The notes beneath the pieces were generated by a model, which saw only the letters and a program-made list of their open reading frames with translations, made no database searches and had not been told where the DNA came from. From Gammaproteobacteria bacterium (GTDB taxonomy: Bacteria; Pseudomonadota; Gammaproteobacteria; DSM-16500): a stretch of DNA of 38,050 bases. Positions 16,064-24,650 of the stretch are shown here, piece after piece (positions within the stretch are counted from its first letter, which is position 1; each line of letters opens with the position of its first letter). Location of the stretch: NCBI GenBank assembly GCA_013287845.1, contig JABDDA010000009.1, forward strand, positions 1-38,050, in the 5' to 3' direction. Position numbers and translations under genes: made by a program.

Positions 16064-17158
16064 TTAATCTTCACTTTTAAACACTTTAAACGTATTTTTC
16101 CCCGCTTTTTTTGCAGCATATAATGCTTGATCTGCTTCGTGAATTAATTCGTCTGAATTTAAATTTTCTTTTAGCAGAGTGATTCCAATACTGGTGCTGA
16201 TATTTAATTTTTTATTTCCAAATGAAAAAGGCTCTTGCATTTTTTCAATTATTTTTTTTGCAATGGCGATTGCATTGTGGAGGTCGCTGATATCTTCTAA
16301 TAAAATAATAAATTCATCTCCACCTAATCGTGCTGCTGTATCTGTTTGACGAATACAATATTTTATTCGCGTAGCAAATGCTTTTAATAACAGATCACCT
16401 GTAGTATGACCCAACGTATCATTAATCATTTTAAAATGATCGATGTCTAAAAATAATAACGCAAATAATTTTTTATTTTGTTTTGCGTGATCGATAGCAA
16501 TGCTCAATGTGTTCATAAATGAACTGCGATTAGGTAAACTTGTTAAATAATCATAATTGGCCATGTATTTTAATTTTTCTTCTGCTTGTTTTAGTTCTTC
16601 TAATGCTTGCGTGCGTTCTGCTAATAAATTTTGCGCTGTTTGATGAGACATTTGATGTGCAAGAGCAGCTCCGATCAACCCTGCCATGAGTTGTAATGTT
16701 TTGACATCTTCTTCTGAAAACGTATTTGTTTTATCCGATAAAATTTTTAATGCACCGACTGCTTCACCATTATAAAAAAGTGGCGCAACTACCATCGACC
16801 GTGCATTCACTAATTGACATGCGGCTGCATTGACGCGCGAATCTTTTTCTGTGTCATCACAACGCAATACTTTTTTTTCTTTTACGCACAATCCAGAAAT
16901 ACTTTCATTTTTATTTAAATGCAGCCCTAAATGTTGTGAAACAGAACCGGTTGCTGCGCGATAAACCATATCATCTGCTTCCACCAATTCAACAACGACA
17001 CCCGTTGCGGGGGTTAGTTTTTGTATTTGCTCAGCGACTAAATTCATAAAGCCATCAACATCAAAGTTGGCTTTTGCAATGCGCGATTGTGTATTGATAA
17101 TTTCATTTAAGTGATCCAAAGTTTCTTGTCGATCAAGTAAGCTTGTTTTTCCTCGCAT
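16064..17158 (-). CDS. GAF-GGDEF diguanylate cyclase
   Basis: From ATG 17158 the protein has 364 aa. A GAF sensor domain (about 25-165, with MVYRAATGSV, ISGLCVKEKKVLRCDD and ARSMVVAPLFYNGEAVGALKI) is joined by a short coiled coil (about 175-200, AERTQALEELKQAEEKL) to a GGDEF domain (about 205-364). The catalytic motif is intact (ARLGGDEFIILLED), and the product-inhibition I-site RQTD lies five residues before it. The protein should therefore make cyclic di-GMP in response to a small ligand or redox signal. The frame extends to 17299, but the extra 47 residues are read from a decayed transposase; GGAG just before 17158 supports the shorter start. It is convergent with bufC. Confidence 0.88.
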   Translation of the reverse strand: MRGKTSLLDRQETLDHLNEIINTQSRIAKANFDVDGFMNLVAEQIQKLTPATGVVVELVEADDMVYRAATGSVSQHLGLHLNKNESISGLCVKEKKVLRCDDTEKDSRVNAAACQLVNARSMVVAPLFYNGEAVGALKILSDKTNTFSEEDVKTLQLMAGLIGAALAHQMSHQTAQNLLAERTQALEELKQAEEKLKYMANYDYLTSLPNRSSFMNTLSIAIDHAKQNKKLFALLFLDIDHFKMINDTLGHTTGDLLLKAFATRIKYCIRQTDTAARLGGDEFIILLEDISDLHNAIAIAKKIIEKMQEPFSFGNKKLNISTSIGITLLKENLNSDELIHEADQALYAAKKAGKNTFKVFKSED

Positions 17159-17175
17159 ATGAGCTCCTGTCTGTA

Positions 17176-17518
17176 CGGGGTCAAGTGAGCCGTCTGGCCA
17201 ATTTCGAATTCCGGATTTGCTGTGGATTAATAATGCACGATTAAATAATTTGTGTATACACTCCATTAATGTGGCGCATAGCGCGCGAAAGGTTTGCATC
17301 AGGTGTTGAAACGAGAAGGTGGTAATGATTATCCATCAAACGGTAAGCATATATGTTTAAGTTAAACATTGTATGCGCCTCTTTAAGTAAATCTAAAAAA
17401 AGTAAGCGATGAGAATTATTTCTGAAAATTTCCTCATATTTAAAAAAAATTCAAGGGTGAAAATAGGTGGCATGAAAATATGATCATTATTTTTACGGTG
17501 ACCTTACACTTGACCCCG
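17176..17518. repeat. Inverted 12-mers (CGGGGTCAAGTG) flanking a transposase relic
   Basis: CGGGGTCAAGTG at 17176-17187 is repeated in inverted orientation as CACTTGACCCCG at 17507-17518. The pair brackets the RAYT remnant and the whole 334-base gap between the diguanylate cyclase start and hisIE. Sequences with a TTGACCCC core are often found around REP-associated transposases, so these are probably the ends of an old insertion. The right copy lies inside the hisIE reading frame. Confidence 0.55.
17190..17447 (-). pseudogene. REP-associated tyrosine transposase (RAYT/Y1) remnant
   Basis: On the minus strand, 17432 down to 17241 reads 63 residues then a stop: EIFRNNSHRLLFLDLLKEAH, then NIYAYRLMDNHYHLLVSTP, then DANLSRAMRHINGVYTQ. 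This is the middle of a RAYT (IS200-like) transposase, including the HYH metal-binding motif. A stop interrupts it at 17241-17243; a frame change there picks up LFNR, the normal continuation. The N-terminus with its start codon and the C-terminus with the catalytic Tyr are missing. The gene is therefore dead. It now forms the upstream region of the diguanylate cyclase gene. Confidence 0.8.
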
Positions 17519-18122
17519 CATTCTTGCCATTGCGATTTTTTAATAGCTGAATAATTTCAGCGAAATTAATATTACGCTCACGCAATAAAATTAAAATATG
17601 AAAAAATAAATCAGCGACTTCGTTTTTTATTGCATCATTTTCTTTTTCAATTGCAGCGAGTGCGACTTCGACACCTTCTTCTCCAATTTTTTGTGCCATT
17701 CTACTGACGCCTGCTGCAAATAATTCAGACGTATAACTATTGGGGGTGGGAAATTCTTTTCGATTTTGAATGATTAATTCTAATTCGCGAATAAATGAAA
17801 ATTCGCTATCAGTAAAACAGCTGAAGGTTCCGTTGTGGCAAGTTGTGTTGATGGGATTTACTTTTATTAATAATGAATCTTTATCGCAATCGGTTTGAAT
17901 GCTCACTAATGCGAGTTTATTTCCAGAGGTTTCACCTTTCATCCATTCTTTATTTTTAGAACGACTGAAAAAAGTAATCCATTTTGTTTCTATTGTTTTT
18001 TGTAAAGCTGTTTGATTCATGTAACCTAACATTAATATTTCATTTGAAGTGGCATCTTGCACAACAGCAGGCAACAAGTCATTCATTTTTTCCCACGCTA
18101 ATTCATTTATTTTAAAATTCAT
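17493..18122 (-). CDS. hisIE: Bifunctional phosphoribosyl-AMP cyclohydrolase / phosphoribosyl-ATP pyrophosphatase
   Basis: This fused enzyme of 209 aa catalyses histidine steps 2 and 3. The HisI domain (about 1-105) has the metal-binding [10 protein letters not shown] and the CHNGTFSCF motif. The HisE domain (about 112-200) has [13 protein letters not shown] and [13 protein letters not shown], which bind Mg and pyrophosphate. The last nine or so residues (AGSSVRSP and the stop) are encoded by the TTGACCCC-type repeat that flanks the transposase relic, so the natural C-terminus has been replaced. It is the last gene of the his operon and overlaps hisF by 4 bases. Confidence 0.93.
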   Translation of the reverse strand: MNFKINELAWEKMNDLLPAVVQDATSNEILMLGYMNQTALQKTIETKWITFFSRSKNKEWMKGETSGNKLALVSIQTDCDKDSLLIKVNPINTTCHNGTFSCFTDSEFSFIRELELIIQNRKEFPTPNSYTSELFAAGVSRMAQKIGEEGVEVALAAIEKENDAIKNEVADLFFHILILLRERNINFAEIIQLLKNRNGKNAGSSVRSP

Positions 18123-18886
18123 GATCGCACCAAGATATTTTTATTCGATAAAAATAATTTTAAATTTTTAATATTAATTTGATTGGAATGAAAAACACTT
18201 GCAGCTAACGCGCCATCACAATTTGTTTTTTTAAACACAGTATAAAAATCATCTTCACATCCCGCGCCGCCTGATGCAATCAATGGAAGTGTGGATTTTT
18301 TCCGCGCGAGACGTAGCTGATCGCAATCATAACCTTGCCGTACACCATCTTGATTCATGCAATTTAATACAATTTCTCCCGCGCCGCGTGCTTCAACTTC
18401 TTTTATCCAATCAAAAGTCAATCGTTCCGTATTTTTTATTTTTTCTTGAGCGCCTGTGTATTGATAAACGTAATAATTATTTTCTTTTTTGAAACTGTCG
18501 ATGCCAATGACGATGCATTGTTTTCCGAATTTTTCTGATAATTCATTGATGAGATCAGGGCATTCTAATGCAGGACTGTTAATTGAAATTTTATCTGCAC
18601 CTGCATTTAAAATTTTTTCTGCATCGAATGCATTTTTAATTCCACCCGCAACACAAAAAGGAATATTTAAACAACGTGCAACTTCTTTAATCCAATTTGC
18701 ATCGACAGTGCGTTGCTCACAGCTAGCTGTAATATCATAAAAAACAAGTTCATCAGCGCCTGCATCAGAATAATAATTTGCGCGCTCAATAATATCGCCC
18801 ACGATGCGATGCTGATTAAATTGAATTCCTTTCACAACGTTTCCATCTTTTACATCTAAGCAGGGAATAATTCGTTTCGCTAACAT
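18119..18886 (-). CDS. hisF: Imidazole glycerol phosphate synthase subunit HisF
   Basis: The 255-aa cyclase subunit forms a TIM barrel. The catalytic Asp residues are visible in [14 protein letters not shown] near the N-terminus and in VIGIDSFKK (about residue 130). Phosphate-binding segments include FCVAGGIKN and ASGGAG. With HisH it converts PRFAR and ammonia to imidazole glycerol phosphate and AICAR. It overlaps hisA by 7 bases and hisIE by 4. Confidence 0.95.
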   Translation of the reverse strand: MLAKRIIPCLDVKDGNVVKGIQFNQHRIVGDIIERANYYSDAGADELVFYDITASCEQRTVDANWIKEVARCLNIPFCVAGGIKNAFDAEKILNAGADKISINSPALECPDLINELSEKFGKQCIVIGIDSFKKENNYYVYQYTGAQEKIKNTERLTFDWIKEVEARGAGEIVLNCMNQDGVRQGYDCDQLRLARKKSTLPLIASGGAGCEDDFYTVFKKTNCDGALAASVFHSNQINIKNLKLFLSNKNILVRS

Positions 18887-19608
18887 GTCAGTGCCTCGCG
18901 TAATGAAAATTTTTTTTCATAGATGGCTTTGCCAATAATCACACTTCCAACAGAAATCTTATTTAATTTTTTTAAATGATTTAATGTGCTCACACCGCCG
19001 GAGGCTTGAAATTGAATTGCGGGAAATTTTTTTACACAATCTTCATATAAATAAATATTAGGACCTTGCAGTGTGCCATCCAATTGAATATCAGTGCACA
19101 AAACATTTTTTAAATTTGTTTCTTGATAGTCGTCTATTATTTCCCACAAATTTTGTGTGTGTGTTAATTTCCAACCATTCGAAACTAATAAAGGAATTTT
19201 GTTTTCATCCATTTTAATATCAAATGCGAGTGTGAATTTTTCAGCGCCAAATTCAGAGAGCCACATTTTTGTTTGCGCTGGATTGGAAATTGCAATACTG
19301 CCTAAAATAATTTTATCGATACCGTGTTGAATTAATTTTTTTATTTGTGAATAAGAACGTATTCCACCACCGGTTTGAATATTAATTCCCACATCACGTT
19401 TTATTTTTAATATTAAATCGAGATTGACGGAGTGACCCTGCATCGCGCCATCTAAATCGATGATGTGTAATTGTGTTGCGCCTTGTTCTTTAAAGGATTG
19501 CGCTAATGCAACAGGATTTTTTTCATACACGGTTGCTTGTTCATAACATCCTTGATAAAGGCGCACGCATTCGCCGGATTTTAAATCAATGGCAGGATAA
19601 ATATTCAT
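18880..19608 (-). CDS. hisA: Phosphoribosylformimino-5-aminoimidazole carboxamide ribotide isomerase HisA
   Basis: The 242-aa TIM-barrel isomerase carries out the Amadori rearrangement of ProFAR to PRFAR. Catalytic Asp residues sit in [16 protein letters not shown] (residue 8) and in TLAFDIKMD (about 131). Phosphate-binding loops GGGIRS and ASGGVS are intact. It lies between hisH and hisF with overlaps of 4 and 7 bases, as in the enterobacterial gene order. Confidence 0.95.
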   Translation of the reverse strand: MNIYPAIDLKSGECVRLYQGCYEQATVYEKNPVALAQSFKEQGATQLHIIDLDGAMQGHSVNLDLILKIKRDVGINIQTGGGIRSYSQIKKLIQHGIDKIILGSIAISNPAQTKMWLSEFGAEKFTLAFDIKMDENKIPLLVSNGWKLTHTQNLWEIIDDYQETNLKNVLCTDIQLDGTLQGPNIYLYEDCVKKFPAIQFQASGGVSTLNHLKKLNKISVGSVIIGKAIYEKKFSLREALTC

Positions 19609-20189
19609 GCCAGCTCCAAAAAATTTTTTAATAATTGTTCACCTGTTTTTCCTGAGCGTTCCGGATGAAATTGCACACCATAAAAATTTTTATTATTCAC
19701 AATAGCTGAAAAAGGTTTCCCGTATTTTGTAACAGCAATCGTATTTTCATTTACTGGCGCGGAATAGCTGTGGACATAATAAAAATAGCTGTTATCTGGA
19801 ATATTTTTTAAAAGTGGATTCGGTTGTTTTATTTCTAATTGGTTCCAACCCATGTGTGGAATAGGAAGAGAAGTGTTTTTTTTAAAGGATGAAATTTTTC
19901 CTGAAATTATTTTTAAAGTTTCTATTTTTCCTTCTTCAGAAAATTCATAAAATAATTGCATACCTAAACAAATACCTAACACCGGTTGTGTTAATTGTGG
20001 AATGAGTGCAGCTAATTTTTGTAGCTGTGTCATCGCATTTTTTGCTGTACCGACGCCTGGAAGAATGACGTGACTCGCTGATCGAATTATTTTTGCATCA
20101 CTTGTTAGTAACGATTTTTTTCCTAATCGTTCTAATGCAAATTGAATCGATGCAATGTTGGTTCCACAACCTTCAATAATCGCAATCAT
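19605..20189 (-). CDS. hisH: Imidazole glycerol phosphate synthase glutaminase subunit HisH
   Basis: The 194-aa class I glutamine amidotransferase supplies ammonia to HisF. The nucleophile lies in [12 protein letters not shown] (Cys about 74) and the His/Glu pair in [13 protein letters not shown]. The oxyanion-loop region reads [10 protein letters not shown]. The length is typical. It overlaps hisA and hisB by 4 bases each. Confidence 0.95.
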   Translation of the reverse strand: MIAIIEGCGTNIASIQFALERLGKKSLLTSDAKIIRSASHVILPGVGTAKNAMTQLQKLAALIPQLTQPVLGICLGMQLFYEFSEEGKIETLKIISGKISSFKKNTSLPIPHMGWNQLEIKQPNPLLKNIPDNSYFYYVHSYSAPVNENTIAVTKYGKPFSAIVNNKNFYGVQFHPERSGKTGEQLLKNFLELA

Positions 20190-21244
20190 AATATTCCTTT
20201 GGTGCTGGGTAATGTTTCATCTACTTTAGTAATTGCTTGTCTTAAAGTTCGTCCTACGCCTTTAAAAATAGATTCAATTTTGTGATGCGCGTTTTCTCCT
20301 TTCACATCAATGTGCAATGCGGCGCGTAATCCTTCTGAGAATGATCTGAAAAAATGTGAAATTAATTCCGTTGATAAATCGCCGACACTTTCACGATTAA
20401 ATTCACCGTTAAAAACAAAATAAGATCGTCCACTTAAATCAATTGCAACTTGTGCGATGGCTTCATCCATTGGCAATAAAAATCCATAACGACCAATGCC
20501 GCGTTTATCACCGAGTGCTTTTCGCAATGCTTCACCAAGAGCAATCGCAGTATCTTCAACTGTGTGGTGATCATCGATTTCTAAATCACCTTTCACAGAT
20601 AACGACAGATTAAATCCACCGTGTTTTGCAAGCTGCTCTAACATGTGATTAAAAAATCCTATGCCGGTGTCAATTTGAATGCTGTCTTTTTCATCGAGAT
20701 TGATTTCCACTAAAATATTTGTTTCTTTTGTTTTTCGAGAAACTTTTGAAACACGTGGATTTGATAAAATGGAATTGGAAATCTCTAGCCAATCGTTCGT
20801 CATTTTTATGCCTTTAATGCCGAGATTATTAGCAAGTTGAATATCTGTTTCGCGATCACCAATGACATAAGAATTTTCGCGATCGATTTTTTGTTCTTGC
20901 AGATAATCTAACAGCAATCCAATTTTTGGTTTTCTGCAATCACAATTATCGTTTTGCATGTGTGGACAAATGCGAACGGCTTCAAACTCAATTCCTTGCG
21001 AAGAAAAAATATTCATCATTAAATTGTGCGGGCCTTGAAAATCTTTTTCGGGAAAACTATTAGTCCCTAATCCATCTTGATTAGTGACCATCACAAATGT
21101 ATAACCTGCATTTTTGAGGGCTAATAATGCAGCTACCACATTCGGCATGAAAATTAATTTTTCGATGCGATCGACTTGTTTATCGTCAGGTTCTTCAATC
21201 AATGTTCCATCACGATCAATAAATAATAATTTTTTTTGGCTCAT
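20186..21244 (-). CDS. hisB: Bifunctional histidinol-phosphatase / imidazoleglycerol-phosphate dehydratase HisB
   Basis: The 352-aa fusion has an N-terminal HAD phosphatase (about 1-165) with [26 protein letters not shown], a Cys/His zinc loop ([14 protein letters not shown]) and [17 protein letters not shown]. The C-terminal dehydratase (about 170-352) has [33 protein letters not shown] and [19 protein letters not shown], which carry the manganese-binding His and Glu residues. The fusion is the gammaproteobacterial form. It overlaps hisC and hisH by 4 bases each. Confidence 0.95.
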   Translation of the reverse strand: MSQKKLLFIDRDGTLIEEPDDKQVDRIEKLIFMPNVVAALLALKNAGYTFVMVTNQDGLGTNSFPEKDFQGPHNLMMNIFSSQGIEFEAVRICPHMQNDNCDCRKPKIGLLLDYLQEQKIDRENSYVIGDRETDIQLANNLGIKGIKMTNDWLEISNSILSNPRVSKVSRKTKETNILVEINLDEKDSIQIDTGIGFFNHMLEQLAKHGGFNLSLSVKGDLEIDDHHTVEDTAIALGEALRKALGDKRGIGRYGFLLPMDEAIAQVAIDLSGRSYFVFNGEFNRESVGDLSTELISHFFRSFSEGLRAALHIDVKGENAHHKIESIFKGVGRTLRQAITKVDETLPSTKGIL

Positions 21245-22284
21245 GTGTTTTTCTCCTCTAATAAATTAATGAGTTGTGAATTTTCTTCGGGTGTGCCGAT
21301 GCTGATGCGAATGCAATTTTCTAATCCTTTTTTATCAAACATACTTCGCAAGATAATTCCTTGGTTAGAACATTTCTTCATTATGCTTTCTGAATCGTCC
21401 ATTTTTACTAATAAAAAATTTGCATCGCTCGGCCAGATTTTTTTAATGAAAGGAATTTTTTGTAATGAATTTCGCAATCGATCACGTTCTGATTGAATGC
21501 AAGCGATTTGTTTTTTTATCTTTATTAAATTATTTTTAGAAAAATTATCTACCGCTATTTCTATGACAGGTGCAGCTAAAGGATAGGGTGCGATAATTTT
21601 TAATATCCATTGAATTAAATATTCATTCGCGAGTAAAAAACCTAATCGTGTACCTGCCATGCCGTACGCTTTTGAAGCGGTCCTTAATACCACTAAATTA
21701 TTAAATTGATTAATGTCGCTTGCTAAACTTTCTGCATTTGCAAATTCAATGTACGCTTCATCGACCACTATCATGCATTTTTCTGAAAGTGATTTGCAGA
21801 GAAAAAGAATGTCTTCTCGATTTAATAAATTTCCTGTGGGATTGTTCGGTGAGCATAAAAAGATAATTTTTATATTTTTATTCCACGTCGATAAAATGGA
21901 ATCTACATCGAGCTGATAATTTTTTTCTTTCAATAAAGGCACATCGACAATTTTTGCGCCTTGTAATTTTGCATAGATAGAATACATGCCATACGTTGGC
22001 GTGCATAACATGATGCTATCTTGTCCTGCATCACAAAATAATCGTATGAGCAAATCAATGCCTTCATCACTGCCGCGCGATAAAGCTAATTGATTTTGTT
22101 TTACATTAAATAATGTCGAAATTATTTTGACTAATGCGTCAGGTTGTTTTTCTGGGTAGCGATTTATTTTATTTTTGTAAGGCGATTCATTCGCATTTAA
22201 AAAAATAATTCCCTGTTTGGCTTCATCGCGTGCAGAGCTGTAAGCATTAAATGTTTGTAAATCTTTTCTCACTAAATTATTCAT
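21241..22284 (-). CDS. hisC: Histidinol-phosphate aminotransferase HisC
   Basis: The 347-aa PLP enzyme converts imidazole acetol phosphate and glutamate to histidinol phosphate. Family motifs are FLNANESPY near the N-terminus, [39 protein letters not shown] and the PLP-lysine segment [17 protein letters not shown] (Lys about 205). Length and position, between hisD and hisB, are typical. It overlaps hisD by 8 bases and hisB by 4. Confidence 0.95.
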   Translation of the reverse strand: MNNLVRKDLQTFNAYSSARDEAKQGIIFLNANESPYKNKINRYPEKQPDALVKIISTLFNVKQNQLALSRGSDEGIDLLIRLFCDAGQDSIMLCTPTYGMYSIYAKLQGAKIVDVPLLKEKNYQLDVDSILSTWNKNIKIIFLCSPNNPTGNLLNREDILFLCKSLSEKCMIVVDEAYIEFANAESLASDINQFNNLVVLRTASKAYGMAGTRLGFLLANEYLIQWILKIIAPYPLAAPVIEIAVDNFSKNNLIKIKKQIACIQSERDRLRNSLQKIPFIKKIWPSDANFLLVKMDDSESIMKKCSNQGIILRSMFDKKGLENCIRISIGTPEENSQLINLLEEKNT

Positions 22285-23578
22285 CGGTGACTCCTTTATT
22301 TAATCGTAAAGACACGGCATTTTTATGTGCATCAAGTGTTTCAATTTCAGCTAGTTTTTCAGCGTATTTTCCAATTATTTTTAATCCAGGTAATGTGACA
22401 GTTTGAAATGAAATAAATTTCATAAAATCTGTGACAGATAAACCGCTGTAACAACGTGCATAACCATACGTCGGTAAAATATGATTTGATCCTGTCACAT
22501 AATCACCGACAGTTTCAGGCGACCATGCGCCTAAAAAAACAGCGCCTGCATTTTGAATAAGTGATTTATATTTTTCAGGTTGAGTGCAATTTAAAATTAA
22601 ATGTTCAGGCGCATATGCATTACTGATTTCAATCGCTTGTTCGATGGTATTCACAAGAATGATTCGACTTTTCGTAAGCGATTTTTTAATAATATTTTTT
22701 CTCGGTAAATTATTTATTTGTTTTTTTATTTCACGAATGACGTTCAATGCAAAAGATTGAGAAAGTGCAATGAGTGTCACTTGCGAATCTGCACCATGTT
22801 CTGCTTGTGAAAGTAAATCAGCTGCAACAAAACATTCATTCGCTTCATTATCTGCAATCACCATTAATTCAGAAGGGCCTGCAGGTAAATCAATACTGGC
22901 GCCTTCTGGATTTTCTGAGACTAAAATTTTTGCTTGTGTGACCCACGCATTGCCCGGGCCAAAAATTTTATTTACTTTAGGAATTGTTTTTGTTCCATAC
23001 GCCATGGCAGCAATTGCTTGTGCACCACCGATTTTATAAATCGAAGAAATTCCACAGCAATTCGCTGCAAATAAAATCGCGGGATTAATTTCTCCTTTTT
23101 TATCGGGCGGTGTACATAAAATAATTTCAGGGCATTGCGCGAGTGTTGCAGGGACAGCAAGCATTAACAGGGTTGAAACGAGTGGGGCAGAACCGCCAGG
23201 AATATATAATCCTACGCGTTGAATCGCACGTGCTTGTCGTTCACACGTGACGCCTTCATTGACTGTGAGCATTATATTTTTAGGTAATTGCGCAAATTGG
23301 TTTTTTTCAATTTGTTTTTTTGCAAATAAAATAGCGTCTTTTTCTTTTGAATTTATTTTTTTCTCTGCGTCATTGATTTCAGAAATACTCACGGTGAGAT
23401 TTTTTAATTTCACTTGATCAAATTTTTCTGTGAATTGAAATAATGCCTTATCGCCTTTTAATCGCACTTCCGAAATAATTTCTTTTGTTTTTTCTTGAAT
23501 AGAATTATTTTTGGAAAGTGCAGGGCGCGTTAAAGAAATTTTTTTATTTTGTTTTTTACAAGAAATAATTTTAATCAT
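22277..23578 (-). CDS. hisD: Histidinol dehydrogenase HisD
   Basis: The 433-aa zinc- and NAD-dependent enzyme oxidises histidinol to histidine in two steps. Typical segments are VGLYIPGGSAPLVSTLLMLAVPA, KIGGAQAIAAMAYGT, KIFGPGNAWVTQAK, DLPAGPSELMVIAD, LLSQAEHGADSQV (zinc and catalytic His region), PEHLIL and a C-terminal LDAHKNAVSLRL. Full length compared with about 434 residues in E. coli. It starts 4 bases after hisG ends. Confidence 0.95.
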   Translation of the reverse strand: MIKIISCKKQNKKISLTRPALSKNNSIQEKTKEIISEVRLKGDKALFQFTEKFDQVKLKNLTVSISEINDAEKKINSKEKDAILFAKKQIEKNQFAQLPKNIMLTVNEGVTCERQARAIQRVGLYIPGGSAPLVSTLLMLAVPATLAQCPEIILCTPPDKKGEINPAILFAANCCGISSIYKIGGAQAIAAMAYGTKTIPKVNKIFGPGNAWVTQAKILVSENPEGASIDLPAGPSELMVIADNEANECFVAADLLSQAEHGADSQVTLIALSQSFALNVIREIKKQINNLPRKNIIKKSLTKSRIILVNTIEQAIEISNAYAPEHLILNCTQPEKYKSLIQNAGAVFLGAWSPETVGDYVTGSNHILPTYGYARCYSGLSVTDFMKFISFQTVTLPGLKIIGKYAEKLAEIETLDAHKNAVSLRLNKGVTDE

Positions 23579-23582
23579 ATTG

Positions 23583-24257
23583 TTATCCTGCCAATTTTTC
23601 AGCGAGTACGTTATCGATTCGTGGTAATACTAATTTAACGGTCTTTAATTTTTCTTCATTGAGCGGACTCGCGGTGTTAATTAACACAGCTTGACTTTGC
23701 ATGATTTGCGCTACTTCTTTTAAATAATTTGCTTTCAGAGTTTTTCCTGTCGAAACTAAATCACAAATGGCATCTGACATATTGAGTCGTGGTGCAATTT
23801 CAACAGAACCTGAAATGGTCATGATGTCTGCAGTGACATTATTTTTTAAAAGATAGCTGCGTAATAAATTAGGATAGCTGGTAGCGATTTTTAAATTTTT
23901 TAATGAATCAGGATTTAAAAATGTTTTATCCATAGGAAATGCAATGGATAATCGGCATTGACTGAATCCCAATTTTCTTAACGCATTAAATTTTTTTTCA
24001 GAATAAGTATTGATGGTTTGTTCGAGTAAGACATCTTCTCCCACAATCCCTAAATCACATACGTTATCCATCACGAGTGTGGGAATATCATCATCACGCA
24101 CAAATAAAATATCGATAGGAAGATTTTCAACAGAACAGAGGAGGGAATTTTTAGCAGGTTTGATTTTGAATCCACATTTTAATAATAAATTAATCGAGTC
24201 ATCACTGAGACGCCCTGATTTTTGTATTGCGATTCTTAATCTTGTTTCTGCTTTCAT
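23583..24257 (-). CDS. hisG: ATP phosphoribosyltransferase HisG without the C-terminal regulatory domain
   Basis: This is the first enzyme of histidine synthesis (ATP plus PRPP to phosphoribosyl-ATP). The sequence follows the long-form E. coli enzyme closely: RLRIAIQKSGRLSDDS, NLPIDILFVRDDDIPTLVMD, CDLGIVGEDVL, FSQCRLSIAFP, KIATSYPNLL, GSVEIAPRLNMSDAICDLVSTGKTL. It stops at 224 residues instead of about 299, just where the ACT-like histidine-binding domain should begin, and hisD starts 4 bases later. No hisZ is present in the operon. The enzyme is probably active but insensitive to histidine. The TrpR-like gene overlaps its 5' end by 56 bases. Confidence 0.9.
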   Translation of the reverse strand: MKAETRLRIAIQKSGRLSDDSINLLLKCGFKIKPAKNSLLCSVENLPIDILFVRDDDIPTLVMDNVCDLGIVGEDVLLEQTINTYSEKKFNALRKLGFSQCRLSIAFPMDKTFLNPDSLKNLKIATSYPNLLRSYLLKNNVTADIMTISGSVEIAPRLNMSDAICDLVSTGKTLKANYLKEVAQIMQSQAVLINTASPLNEEKLKTVKLVLPRIDNVLAEKLAG

Positions 24258-24567
24258 TTAATTTTTTCTCTAATCTCTCGTAAATAAGGTTGTAACCATT
24301 CGCGCCTAATTCAATAAATCGTGCAACGCGTCCGATGGTGGTGGTGCTGACGCCCGTTTCGTCATGAATTTTTCGGTACGGTTTTCCTATCTTTATTAAA
24401 TCCACCACGCGCCAGCGATCACTCATCGCTTCAATTTCATTCGGTGTACATAAATCATTTAAAAAATGTTTTGCTTCTTCAGTTGTTTTGATGGCTGCTA
24501 TCGCTTGATACAAGCAATGCGCAGGGTCTTCACTTTGTTTATGACTATGATGAGGTTTCATGTTCAT
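24202..24567 (-). CDS. TrpR-family (YerC/YecD-type) repressor heading the his operon
   Basis: The 121-aa protein has the Trp-repressor fold. LYQAIAAIKTTEEAKHFLNDLCTPNEIEAMSDRWRVVDLI (about 19-58) is the dimer and helical core, and GKPYRKIHDETGVSTTTIGRVARFI (about 61-85) is the helix-turn-helix. It matches the YerC/YecD family of TrpR relatives. A Lys/Arg-rich tail overlaps hisG by 56 bases, so translation is coupled. ATG 24567 abuts a 36-bp near-palindrome; ATG 24561 is an alternative start. Repression of its own operon, perhaps with histidine as co-repressor, is inference from position. Confidence 0.85.
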   Translation of the reverse strand: MNMKPHHSHKQSEDPAHCLYQAIAAIKTTEEAKHFLNDLCTPNEIEAMSDRWRVVDLIKIGKPYRKIHDETGVSTTTIGRVARFIELGANGYNLIYERLEKKLNESRNKIKNRNTKIRASQ

Positions 24568-24603
24568 TGTCCTAATGTGTTAGTTTGTTAATACATTAGG
24601 ACA
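24568..24603. promoter_or_regulatory. 36-bp near-palindromic operator between his operon and purH
   Basis: Perfect 11-bp arms TGTCCTAATGT (24568-24578) and ACATTAGGACA (24593-24603) enclose an inner TTA/TAA pair (24580-24582 and 24589-24591). CTAATGTGTTAG within the left half is itself palindromic, like the CTAG-containing half-sites of Trp operators. The site lies over the predicted transcription start of the TrpR-like gene, and its left arm ends one base before that gene's ATG. It is the best candidate operator for the adjacent TrpR-family protein. Confidence 0.7.
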
Positions 24604-24630
24604 TGCTATCATGGTTTATGTTTTTGTCAA
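24603..24630 (-). promoter_or_regulatory. Promoter of the his operon
   Basis: On the minus strand a perfect -35 TTGACA (24625-24630) is followed after 16 bases by TAGCAT (24603-24608), a 4 of 6 match to the -10 consensus. Transcription would start near 24596, inside the 36-bp palindrome, so a protein bound there would block initiation. Confidence 0.55.
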
Positions 24631-24650
24631 CACTTTTAAAGAGAATAAAT

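Noticed and set aside
17159-17299. N-terminal extension of the diguanylate cyclase frame
   Set aside because: The extra 47 residues come from a frame-shifted transposase relic, and the ATG at 17158 has its own GGAG site.
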